27,597 nucleotides of DNA, from the NCBI GenBank assembly GCA_033557685.1, contig JAWQRN010000632.1, forward strand, positions 1-27,597, read 5' to 3'. Below, piece after piece: positions 1 through 27,597 of this stretch. A program made the position numbers and the translations under genes. Source of the stretch: Sperchopsis tessellata. Its lineage: Eukaryota; Arthropoda; Insecta; Coleoptera; Hydrophilidae. The notes beneath the pieces are model-generated. The model was not told where the DNA came from. It ran no database searches and saw only the letters and a list, made by a program, of their open reading frames with translations. How positions within the stretch are numbered: the stretch's first letter is position 1; every line of letters begins with the position of its first letter.

Positions 1-388
1 ATGTACAGCCAAGGAAGCAACAAATTCTTATTCTAATGCAAAAATGGCAATTTCGTGTAGATTAATATCTAATTAGCATGGTGATTATTCAATTGAAACA
101 TTGCAATACCTCTCACAATATGCTTACTCTTGATCTCATAGCATATATACAAGGAATGAAATATGTATTCGTACGTGGAAAATAGCTAATTACTATCACT
201 AGCAGTGCTGATGACGTCTTAATTAAAGAAATACGTGTCCACTGCAATTTAGTTTGTTCCCATCATTTTACGAAACGTAGTTCATTTCAGTATTTAATAT
301 ATCAACTTAGCCGATTTGCTTGATAGTTGATTTTATCAAATATTAAAATTACACATTTATGTACGGCCAAGGAAGCAACAAATTCTTG
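1..388. repeat. 30-base direct repeat pair (1-30 and 359-388)
   Basis: The bases at 1-30 recur at 359-388 with a single visible difference; the shared core is CCAAGGAAGCAACAAATTCT. The 330 bases between them are AT-rich and the similarity stops after the 30 bases, so this is not a tandem array within the window. The first copy touches the window edge, so a longer repeat to the left cannot be judged. It could be the end of a transposable element or a dispersed repeat. Confidence 0.6.
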
Positions 389-1256
389 ATCAAGAGTAGA
401 TTATTTTACAAATAGCTATTTTACATGAATAACTGACAAATAATCAGTACACATTAACTGAGCAAATAAATATTGAAAATTGACAGGTGTGATATGATAA
501 AACTAGTACATAGAATGTAATATGAAAAAATAAATAAGTTTGTAGATGCAACACTAGAAGAGTTATCAACTATCATGCAAATGCAGCTTTAATGTAAGAA
601 AATACACCACATTAAAAAAATGTGTAAGACTTATATAATTGAAAAATGAAGGTAAGCTATAAACATTAGTTATCTATCGTTATAGGCATCTGTTATAACT
701 CTGAGAGGTTTTTGTGATATTTTTATTTTTTTTATTAGTTTCATCACAACCTTTGCGGGTCATTAATGACAACATAGTAAATATACTTCTACAAAATAAT
801 ACATAGCAAATGTCCGTAAAACTAGAAATAATAGTTATTAATTATATTGCTGTTTAAGCTCTCTTCTGAAAAAGCTGTACATATTTGGATTCCTTGACCT
901 TACTTAGCAGGATGTATGTTTTCAGTTGTTGTGAATTTTATTTGATATTATCGATTTGTATTTCATTTTGCATCTTGCCACTTATTTTCATTTGTTTCGT
1001 TTTTCTGTAGAGATGTATAATAGTATGTTATATATTAGTGTTTTATTTCCTGTTTCCCAAAAAGAAATAAAGTCAACTTGCTCTTTATGTAAGCTTCATA
1101 CACCATAATTTATTTTTTTTGACGAGTAGTCTTAAGTCTGTATGCCAAGAAGTGGTATGATGGCTAGATCGTTAGCAGCTATTGGATAGGACGCTTCCAA
1201 TTTAGATTCTTAGCCCAGATAGTTGAGTGTAGCTACCTATTCATGTTTGTCGTATT
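389..1256. other. AT-rich stretch with no recognised gene
   Basis: No long open frame, no recognisable protein motif and no RNA gene was seen on either strand. The sequence is rich in A/T runs, as expected for intergenic or decayed repeat DNA. Confidence 0.5.
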
Positions 1257-1425
1257 GCTATATTTAAGTATATATGAATTTGCTTGCACTTTTTAGAGTA
1301 AGGCAGTTACTGTTTGTATACTTCTGGAGAATTTTTAGGTTCTCTGTAATTTTTGCTCCTGTTTCGAAATCATTTCCATTCTCACAGAAAATTGCCAAGT
1401 TGTCGGCATACATCATTCTCTTTCC
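1257..1425 (-). pseudogene. LINE reverse-transcriptase relic (active-site segment)
   Basis: Read on the minus strand, this encodes MMYADNLAIF followed by a segment LKILQKYTNSNCLTLK. That is the layout of the non-LTR reverse-transcriptase catalytic motif (F/Y-A-D-D) and the following helix plus the usual N-x-K-K-T region. The second active-site Asp is Asn here (YADN), so the fragment would be inactive. Only about 55 codons are recognisable. The LINE clade cannot be assigned from so short a piece. Confidence 0.55.
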
Positions 1426-1429
1426 ATAG

Positions 1430-2979
1430 AATTTATATTACATTTGGTCATCAGTGTACAGAATGTAATTTAGCTTTCATTTAAAAACAATTACATTTAA
1501 TATACCAATAATAGCAACTATCTCCCTTCCAATCTGAACATTAAGCAGTATAATTTAAAAAAGCCAATATTCCCCAACTGTATAGCTTAATACTACAAAC
1601 TTTAAGCTTAAAAAAGCAGTAAGTGGCAATATCTGCCCATCTAAATAGAAGACCTATTTATTTGGAGTGATCAAGGAATCAGTGCATAAATTGTGCTTAA
1701 AAGTAAAAATAATGACAATTTTTAGGTGTTCTGAATATATCACATTGGTTAAATTTTTGTCCCAATTTTTCTATTTTTTCAAATGTACATATATTAAATT
1801 GATTTCATAAAACTTTTTTAGAAAATTGTTATAATGCCAGAAATTTAGAGTTGGTGCAAATAAATTATATTTTTTCATTTTCTTTATCTTAGTGATTTAA
1901 TTTCCAATATTTAGGCAATGTTTATTGTCCAAGTTGTTATAATTAATTAAATATAGCCAAAGATTAGTTTTTCGTACAAAAATTTAAGAGAAAAAATTAA
2001 TCAAAACATTTATGCTCCAATTAATTGGTGCCATCTCTATGACGTATGTATGAACACTTATTGTAGGTTGTTACGTAAGGGCAAAAGATGAAAATGCCTA
2101 TATACGAAAATGTGAAGTACATTAAAGTTTGTAACTAATGTAAATTAATAATTTAAGCTATTTTACCTAAAAGTATTTTGTGTTATAATTTTCTTTCCTG
2201 TATATTGCAAATCACTTCTTTTCATAAATCTGTATAACTACACGGTATACAAATTTATGTTTACAAATATATTGATTAGATAAATAATTTATCTTATCTA
2301 CATTTAAGAGTAAATTTGTCTAACTTTTATCATGAAGTGCGAAAAGAGTCACCTTAAGCTTATCAATAATAAAGAATCCTGCGATTCTGATTACAAATAA
2401 ACAATAAATTTTCACTGTAGCAAACTTAACAATGTTAAACCTTCTATTTTATATTTGTTACTAAAAGTATTATTCATTTTGTAAAGTAGTGTTGCATTGC
2501 CTCTAATGGCAGTTTTTTAATTAGTAGGTTTTAATGTTTATAAAGTTCTAGTGCCCTTGAACTAAGGAAAGTATTAAATTTTAATTTATATTTTTTCTTA
2601 AATGAAATTGTAATAGTATATATTCATCTTTTATGTTTGTAGTTTGGTATATAAAGTCTTCAGACTGTTTATTTATGTGATAACCTAATCTTGCTGATTT
2701 GCACATTATTTTGTTTTAATCACTTATATTTTAAATCACGGGGCTTTCAGAGAGTTTAAATGCTATTATTTTCAGTAGATATGTTTCAGTCTCCTATTTA
2801 ATAAAGGTACCTATTGTTTTGTTGCATATAATAAGTTTACTAAAAACTGAAGGAAAAGTATAAATAAAATATATACATATATTGTAATATATATATTATA
2901 AACAGATTTACTGCTCCGGAAGAACATAATGATGGCGATAATGTGATTCATATAATACCGGATACAGCCAGAGTCATAG
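1430..2979. other. AT-rich stretch with no recognised gene
   Basis: Both strands were scanned by eye and show dense stops and many A/T homopolymers. The short minus-strand frames between 2811 and 3214 have low-complexity hydrophobic translations without a family signature and were not accepted as genes. Confidence 0.5.
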
Positions 2980-3604
2980 GTGGAACTGCCAATGGTAAAA
3001 AGGAGTCGAAAATTTCCAAACATACCAAGACCCTACAAAAACAGCACGGATAACTAAAAATTAAAGTTAAGAGTGAGTGGAACTTCCAAAGACCATTAAC
3101 AAGCAAATAAAGGAAGATGTTAGCAGATACAACTATGAAGCTACCCTCCAGGCGATAGAGCAATATAGGAGCTACAAACAGGTGAAACAGAGACTTATGA
3201 TTGGAAAAAAACAAATAATAGCCCTCATCTGAATACGGGAAGAGAGTTGATGATAGTCAGGAAATCATTGAAGTAGTTTAAAATTTTTACGAAGAACTAT
3301 TTCGAGATGAACGTAACCATATATACATATCTTCCGAAGAAGACGTTCCACCAATTTTACCCTCAGACGTTGCACATGCTCTAAAATCAATAAAGTGTGG
3401 AAAAGCACCCAGAGAAGATAGGACCACCATTGACATTCTAAAAATTGCTGAAGATAAGATATATACAGTCCTGAAAAACTGTATTCATCATGCATAGAAA
3501 CTAAACAGATACCACAGTCTTGGAAGAGTGCAACAATTATTTTCATCCACAAAAAAGGAAATAAAGAATATCTGAAAAATTACCGTCCTATCAATCTCAC
3601 GTCT

Positions 3605-3988
3605 GTGGCTTATAAGATCCTTACCAAAACAATTAACAATCGCCTTATAGACCAATTGGATTCGTACCAACCCAATGAACAGGCAGGTTTTCGGAAGAGA
3701 TATAGCACTATCGACCACATTCACATGGTGCGTGAATTGATATCTAAATGTAATGAGTATAACGTGCCACTATGTTGTGCTTTCGTAGACTACAAGAAAG
3801 CATTTGACTTGATCAAGACATCTGCAGTTATTAAAGCTTTGGTCCAATATGGCATTCCATCTGCCTACATACAGCTAATTCAAAACATCTATGCAAAAGT
3901 CACATCAAACGTTAAATTACATCAGGAAACGAAATTTTTTGTATTCAAAAAGGTGTTAGACACCCTATTCTCCAAAGTTGTTCAGTAA
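3605..3988 (+). pseudogene. RTE reverse-transcriptase core, longest open remnant
   Basis: This is the longest uninterrupted frame of the LINE, about 127 codons. It carries reverse-transcriptase motifs with YQPNEQAGFRK near residues 21-31 and AFVDYKKAFD near residues 59-68; that segment supplies the first catalytic Asp. The frame is lost where a RGVRQGD-like motif is expected, after about residue 110. The FADD motif follows downstream in another frame. The Met at 3605 is internal to the ancestral protein and is not a true start. Confidence 0.8.
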
Positions 3989-4791
3989 AGTTCTGGAGTA
4001 TATGTTCCGGAAACTAAATTGGGAGTAAAAGGGCATTAAAGTGAAAGGAGAATATCTAACCATTTCAGATTTGCAGATGATATCGTGATATTTGTACATA
4101 CTATCGAAGAGCTCCAAGAAATAATGACTGCTCTGGATTCTGAAAGTAGGGATGTAGGCCTTAGAATGAATCTTAGTAAAACGAAGGTTTTTCTCAATGA
4201 GCTAGCTATGCCAGCCAATGTGTACATAGAGGGCACACTAATCGAAACCGTAACATGATACATTTATTTGGGCTAGCTTATAACGATGGATGGAGATATT
4301 TCTTTAGAGGTAGAACAAAGCTAGCATGGAGTGCAACTGGACTTCTAAGCAACATATTTAAGTCGCAGATGCCTTTGTGTTTGAAACCTAGGGTTTTCGA
4401 TCAGTGTGTTTTGCCTGTGATAACGAATGCTGGTGAGATGTGGACATTAAAGTCCTCGCATTGAGAGTTACTTGATGGGTTTAAAAATTAGTGATAGAAG
4501 ATGCTGTGCATGGACAAGAAGTCAGACTAAGGTCAGGGATGTTATAGGTACAGTAAAGATGCAAAAGTGGAAATGGGCAGAACATCTTGGCAGGCGAGCA
4601 GACTGTAGATGGTCAAAGGAGATCATCATGTGGGAACATGAGACCAAGATGAAGACCAAATGGCAGGTGCGACAGAGACCTCAGAGGTTGTTTGGGAGTC
4701 ACATGGATTAGAAATGTGGTGAGTGAAAGGAACTTGAGGAGACATTCATCTAGCAGTGGATGAATTACGGCTGATTATGATGATGACGATG

Positions 4792-4812
4792 ATATATATA
4801 TATATATATATT
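4792..4812. repeat. (TA)n microsatellite at LINE 3' tail
   Basis: An uninterrupted TA dinucleotide run directly follows the TGATGA-rich tail of the RTE element. It may have grown from the tail itself. Confidence 0.8.
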
Positions 4813-5052
4813 TATGGAGCATAGATGTATCACTCATATATTCATAAAGAATGGTATCCTAATATGAGTGGTGAGCAATTAGTTTACCACATGAATTGGC
4901 ACCGAGTCATTGAATAATGAGCGTTCACTGACAATATATCATTTATTTATTTATTTAGTTACATTCTCTGCAGATTGCTCCAATTGCATAGCAGGAGTTA
5001 ATAATATACAGTATTATGAATTCACAGAAATATACATACTATAAACTACTTA

Positions 5053-5545
5053 TACAGAGTGTATCTGAAATGCACAGAGAAAATTCAGGAAATGATTTTA
5101 TATATCAAAGTAAAGAAAGAAGTTCTAGTTAATATCTGCCGTAAACTGGTTCGTTTTCCGTCTACCTGTCTGTATGTGTTTTTTCTAAATTATTTAATAT
5201 TTTGAAAATGGGTTGAGATATCGAGTTGAAATTCAGTATACATGTTCAAAGGTGTATTGTTTATAACCTCAAAAATTATAACAACTCTAACTTTAACCTT
5301 TTCAAAATGGCGACGTTTTAAAAATTTTAACGACGAATAACTTGAAAACCGCTAAATGTACAAAAAAAACTAAATATACCTAAAAGAAGCCAATGCTTAT
5401 GACAAAACTAAAGATATGTCTTTAATTAAGATTGTTAAAAAAATAAACGTGCTGTGTGTTTTCCATTCCACAGTTATCCATTGAAAACCTGACAAAGTGG
5501 TTTAATAGCACTTAGGCCTAACAATTTATGAAAAAATATTGTGTT
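5053..5545 (+). repeat. Left arm of foldback element
   Basis: Imperfect inverted repeat of the right arm. Pairing is clear from the terminus through about 5500 and becomes patchy toward 5545, near ACAATTTATGAAAAAA, which matches the complement of the right arm at about 5785-5800. Confidence 0.8.
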
Positions 5546-5784
5546 AGTAGTTTGACTGAGCAACAACAAACTAGTTTTTAAAACATTAAAGAGCTGTTGA
5601 AGTAGTCTAAATCATGAATGTTTGGCTTTTAAATTTAAAAAGAAACTTTTAAATATTTTTAATGCTTATGAACAATTACGTTTACAAGATTCAGTAACAA
5701 ATGATGTATTGTTGAGCACCTCTCTCACCAGTAAAGTGTAATGAGCTGGAGCTCCATCATGCATATTATAAGTGTTTTTAAATT

Positions 5785-6264
5785 TTTTTCATAAATTGTG
5801 TTAATAAAGAACTCATACTATTAAACCACAATGTCAGGTTTTAAATGGTTAACTGTGAAATGGAAAAACTCACAGTACGTTTATTTTTTGTTCAATCTTA
5901 ATAAAAGAGGTATCCTTAGTTTTGTCATAAACATTGACTTCTTTTAGGTTTATTTAGTTTTTTTGTACATTCAGCGGTTTTCAAGTTATTCGCCTTTGAA
6001 ATTTTTAAACAGCCGCCATTTTGAAAAGGTTAAAGTTAGTGTTGTTATGATTTTTGAGGTTATAAACAATACACCTTTGAACATGTATACTGAATTTCAA
6101 CTTGATATCTCAACCTTTTCTCAAAATATTAAATAATTTAGAAAAAATACATACAGGCTTTCAAAAACGAAGCATTTTAGGACAAATATTGGAACTTTTT
6201 TCTTTATTTTGATGCATAAAATCATTTAATGATTTTTGTTAGTGCATTTCGGATACACCCTGTA
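5785..6264 (-). repeat. Right arm of foldback element
   Basis: Reverse complement partner of 5053-5545. Differences are scattered substitutions and small indels, so the element is not a recent insertion, but the termini and flanks are well preserved. Confidence 0.8.
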
Positions 6265-7249
6265 TACTTAAGAAACTAGACTTTAATGATTCTTACAAGG
6301 TGGGATGGGGAATCATGGAAAAAAGCAACATGTCTCTGTAGGAAGTACACATGCAATGGATTGGAGAGTTAATCAGTAAGTTTGTGTGGGATAGAGGTAA
6401 ATAGAACAGATTATTCTGTCTAGTATTTGCTGATGGTACATATAATAAAATAGAGGATTACATTGTAAGATCATCTATCAGATTTTTTAATGGCTTTTAC
6501 TGTAGTTGAATGTCAATTATTTGACATCGGCTATTCAAAGTTGGCTTTTTAAAAAGTTCCAAAAAGGTAATATTGGTAAATCCTTGTTCAGGACAGATGT
6601 TGAATCTCTTGAAATACATATATTTTAGGAACTTGCGTTGAACTTTTCAATCATTTGATCATATTTGATATATGATGGGTTCCACACTATCAAACAGTAT
6701 TCAAGTTTCGGTCTCACTAATGAGTAGTAAAAACTAGTTATGGAGTCAAAATCCAAAACTATTTTAGAGATCCTGATTATGAATCCGAGAATTCTATTTG
6801 CACAAGTGACAATTTAGATGATTTTCAAATTTAATTCCAAGATCAGTAATGTTATCACATCAGACTGGTGGCGAACCAGATATATCGTAGGGGTAGTAGA
6901 TCGGTGTTTTCTTGCGAGAAAAGGCAATTGTCTTTCATTTACAGATATTGTATGCAATTTTGTTGATATCACGCCAAGCAGCTAAACTATTTAAATCGTG
7001 AACTAGATGAGTTGTAGTAGAGAGCTTGCTCGCTCGTTTAATATGTATGTACTGGTATTAGCTGTAGTTAAAGTTGTCATGATATAAACTAAACACACAA
7101 AGTCATCTTGACAGCATTAGACTGTGATGTGTTTGTGTGCGAGTTTAATTACTTTCAATTTCCATAATAATATTAGTGGAGCATTACAATTAATTTTATT
7201 CAATAAATCTAAAATGGACTACTAAAACTTCGTTCGTAAGAAGGACTCC

Positions 7250-8010
7250 ATTCCGTCATCTAATCCCTTGCTTGCTATACTTGTGGAGCTACTTACGTGG
7301 GTCAGACTGGTAGATTCTTTTGTACAAGAGTTGCTGAACACACACGATGTATAAGGAGGTGCGAGTTTACATCAAATTTTGCTGTGCACATCAACACCGA
7401 GCACCACTCCTTTGATCCAGACACAGGAGTAAGGTATCTCCATTTTTATCACAAGGGTGGTAAACTTTCTATTGCAGAAAATTTGGAAATTTGTTTGTCT
7501 TTGTTCTTTGTTCTGTTGAGAATTTAAATGAACAGGTTAACTGCTGCTATTCCCGTTTTTTCGGCAGCATAATTTCCGTAGGTGGCTCACTTGAAGACGG
7601 TTTTGAGTCAGATATTTTGCTTTTTTCATTTTGTTTGGTACTTTTGTTTGTTTTTATGACATTTCATTTGTTTGTTTATTTGTTTCATTTTTATTTGTTC
7701 TATACATTATTTGTTTTTTGTTTTATAGATTTAACTAGATATTGTTTTATTTATTGATCCGATTTGTTTTGTTCCCCGCCATTTTTTTGCTTGTAAGTAG
7801 TTTGTTTGTTAAATAAGAATTTTTGTCTTTCGTATTGGTAATTTTTCGTTTTCATGTAGTATTAATTTAGTATGTGTGTATATATTTGTGATGTTACATG
7901 TAATGTAAATTGTTATATATTGTATGGTTTGTCTTATGTATGTTGATTAGCAGACTCAGGATCTGAAGATGAAAATTAAATATTTTCGAAAACGTTCATC
8001 ACAACATTTT
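7250..8010 (+). mobile_element. Penelope-like element, 3' fragment with GIY-YIG endonuclease
   Basis: The + strand frame covering 7270-7490 reads TCGATYVGQTGRFFCTRVAE, then FAVHINTEHHSFD, then LHFYHKGGKLSIAENLEI. This is the C-terminal GIY-YIG-type nuclease of Penelope-like retroelements: the YVGQTGR core, a conserved Arg and the downstream E-H region. The reverse-transcriptase part upstream is absent. Downstream, 7950-8010 contains a CTGAAGATGAAAAT block followed by TTTTCGAAAACG, which resembles the conserved terminal region seen near the ends of many such elements. The start near 7250 is approximate. The reading frame decays after 7527. Confidence 0.75.
7297..7527 (+). pseudogene. GIY-YIG endonuclease remnant of Penelope-like element
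   Basis: About 65 of the 76 codons match the GIY-YIG nuclease domain of Penelope-like elements. The true frame extends upstream of the Met at 7297 (LACYTCGATY). The enzyme nicks target DNA to prime reverse transcription in intact elements. Here it is only a relic, since no polymerase domain is attached. Confidence 0.72.
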
Positions 8011-8039
8011 TTGTTTTAATTTTTGTAAACCTAAAACTA

Positions 8040-26751
<18,712 letters not shown>

Positions 26752-27350
26752 GTAAAGGAGACTGGATCGTTTTAAGAGGTATATACATAGTTGATATTAG
26801 ATTGAAAAGTATGGGGTAAAACTTTTGGTGTTACCATATCAACTGTTTATTGATTTCCATAATTAAAAGAAATTTTCATTAATCCTGATCTAAATTTTAA
26901 TTTCCATAATAATAATTTAGAGAGGGTCTTTCTACTAGATGTATTTCATACCTACCGAGTTACTATTTTGGAAAGTATTTTGGAGTATCTGGTGTTGAAT
27001 TTGAATTTTAGAAATAAGTAAGTCAAAAGATTAGAATTTCTGATCTGGTTTCCAAATCAAGCAATCATCCTGACTTTCTTTAGACAAGCAATTGTTCTTT
27101 CCAGAATATTACCAGTCTCGTAAATTCAGTGGTTTCTGGATTGTGGGATTCTGTTTAATTTTGAAGTATTTTTTTCCCAGTATACTGATCGATTGTTCCA
27201 ATTCACAAGTTTTAGAAAGCCTTTGGTGGAGACTAATTGTAGATACATGTGAAGTTTGTTGCATTTGAAAACTCAATTTGGTACTCAGCATCTAAATAAT
27301 TTAAAACGAGATTATCAAAAAAATATATGATGTGCTTAGTGACCAGTACT
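26752..27350 (+). other. JNK 3' untranslated region and downstream DNA
   Basis: No coding sequence follows the stop. The minus-strand frame at 27109-27291 has no family signature. The true transcript end is unknown. Confidence 0.5.
26862..26867 (+). promoter_or_regulatory. Candidate polyadenylation signal ATTAAA
   Basis: ATTAAA lies 110 bases after the JNK stop. It is the commonest variant of AATAAA, which I did not find in the following 730 bases. T-rich sequence follows, as usual near cleavage sites. Confidence 0.4.
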
Positions 27351-27387
27351 ATGACCACCATATGTTACATCAAAGAAATTACCATTT

Positions 27388-27597
27388 GTAATACCTCATG
27401 AGCTTTCCCTACATGGTTTTCCAACAAGATAACACCCGTCCACATGTGGCAAAGATACTGTTATTGCCGTCAAAACTCTCAGTTTCATTTCATTTTGCTT
27501 AAATTTGCCGTTATGCCTCTAGGGGGTATTATCGGTTATATTTTCTGGGATTTCCAAATTACCCATCATAAACTGGGCCATTGTCAACATCACGTCC
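27388..27597 (+). mobile_element. Tc1/mariner-like transposase fragment at window edge
   Basis: The + strand frame through 27413 reads YMVFQQDNTRPHVAKILLL. F-Q-Q-D-N-x-R-P-H is the second catalytic Asp motif of Tc1-like transposases. The frame decays afterwards, although a WD-containing piece near 27547 may be the later motif region. The element could continue beyond the window. Confidence 0.6.

Larger units (their letters stand above)
2980..4812 (+). mobile_element. RTE-type LINE, 5'-truncated and frameshifted
   Basis: This is a degraded non-LTR retrotransposon. Pieces of one reverse-transcriptase protein appear in order on the + strand in different frames. At about 3270-3480 there is FYEELFRDERN followed by KCGKAP. 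At 3570-3930 there is NYRPINLTSVAYKIL, then QAGFRK, then AFVDYKKAFD. At about 4065-4200 there is RFADDIVIF followed by MNLSKTKV. At 4340-4460 there is LCLKPRVFDQCVLPV, and at 4520-4620 VRDVIGTVKMQKWKWAEHLGR. This order and wording match RTE/BovB-type ORFs. The catalytic FADD is intact, but several stops and shifts (for example near 3500, 3970 and 4257) break the frame. The upstream endonuclease is missing. The 3' end is a TGATGA-rich tail (about 4776-4792) running into (TA)n, as is usual for RTE elements. Confidence 0.88.
5053..6264. mobile_element. Foldback (long inverted repeat) transposable element, ~1.2 kb
   Basis: Two arms of roughly 480-490 bases, 5053-5545 and 5785-6264, are imperfect reverse complements around a loop of about 240 bases. 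For example TTATGACAAAACTAA at 5397-5411 pairs exactly with TTAGTTTTGTCATAA at 5916-5930. The outer ends are TACAGAGTGTATCTGAAATG and the complement of GTGCATTTCGGATACACCCT. TACTTA occurs immediately outside both ends (5047-5052 and 6265-6270), which looks like a 6-base target-site duplication. No transposase is encoded. It interrupts the 3' part of a LINE, which confirms it as an insertion. The superfamily is not clear; ACAGGGTGT-type ends are common in arthropod DNA repeats. Confidence 0.85.
4941..7010 (-). mobile_element. LINE fragment on minus strand, split by a foldback element
   Basis: The minus strand reads as the C-terminal half of a non-LTR reverse transcriptase with a few stops. From about 7010 downward: VHDLNSLAAW, then a decayed KCK-like block, then SFSRKKTPI (as AFSRKKTPI here), then RILGFIIRISKIVLDF, then SLVRPKLEYCLIVWNPSY, and near 6330-6440 the typical tail NTRQNNLFYLPLSHTNLLIN. 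The protein ends near 6310. The 3' untranslated part continues on the far side of the foldback (5052 down to 4941) and ends in a TAAA-type tail, seen as ATTTATTTATTTATTTAG on the + strand. The protein resembles Jockey/CR1-group elements. The 5' part is missing. Confidence 0.8.

Noticed and set aside
4036..4263. 75-codon minus-strand frame
   Set aside because: It is the antisense shadow of the RTE reverse-transcriptase FADD region on the + strand.

Overview
This is an AT-rich, intron-containing animal genome segment, most likely from an insect. The evidence is one spliced nuclear gene with GT-AG introns plus arthropod-type transposon remnants: an RTE LINE, other LINE fragments, two Penelope-like elements, mariner, Tigger/pogo, piggyBac, a foldback element and an LTR. 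No bacterial features (operons, Shine-Dalgarno sites) or CRISPR array were seen. I cannot name the species.

Layout. 1-2979 is mostly unassigned AT-rich DNA with a 30-base direct repeat at the left edge and a short antisense LINE reverse-transcriptase relic. 2980-4812 is a decayed RTE-type LINE on the + strand. 4941-7010 is a second LINE on the - strand, split by a ~1.2 kb foldback element (5053-6264) that has matching TACTTA flanks. 7250-8010 is a Penelope-like fragment with its GIY-YIG endonuclease. 9278-26751 is the only intact gene found.

The gene is a c-Jun N-terminal kinase (JNK; Drosophila basket). It assembles from six coding exons (9278-9426, 15878-16007, 16356-16556, 19237-19501, 22058-22341, 26605-26751). 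All junctions keep frame and all introns begin GT and end AG, giving 391 residues (380 from the second Met). Catalytic motifs, the TPY activation motif and the JNK cysteine are present. The substrate-docking surface is more divergent than I expect for an insect JNK.

The introns are large because of nested transposons. Intron 1 holds a Tigger-like remnant, a LINE fragment, a mariner and a Penelope-like element split by a TTAA-flanked piggyBac-type MITE. Intron 3 holds an antisense piggyBac transposase pseudogene. Intron 5 holds a Tigger/pogo fragment, two TA-flanked terminal repeats of one DNA-transposon family, and between them an LTR next to a captured fragment of a ZC3H11A-like CCCH zinc-finger gene. 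A Tc1-like transposase remnant lies at the right edge.

The most unusual items are the divergent JNK, the zinc-finger fragment bracketed by LTR sequence, and the foldback element nested in a LINE tail. Family assignments rest on motifs read by eye; no database search was possible.
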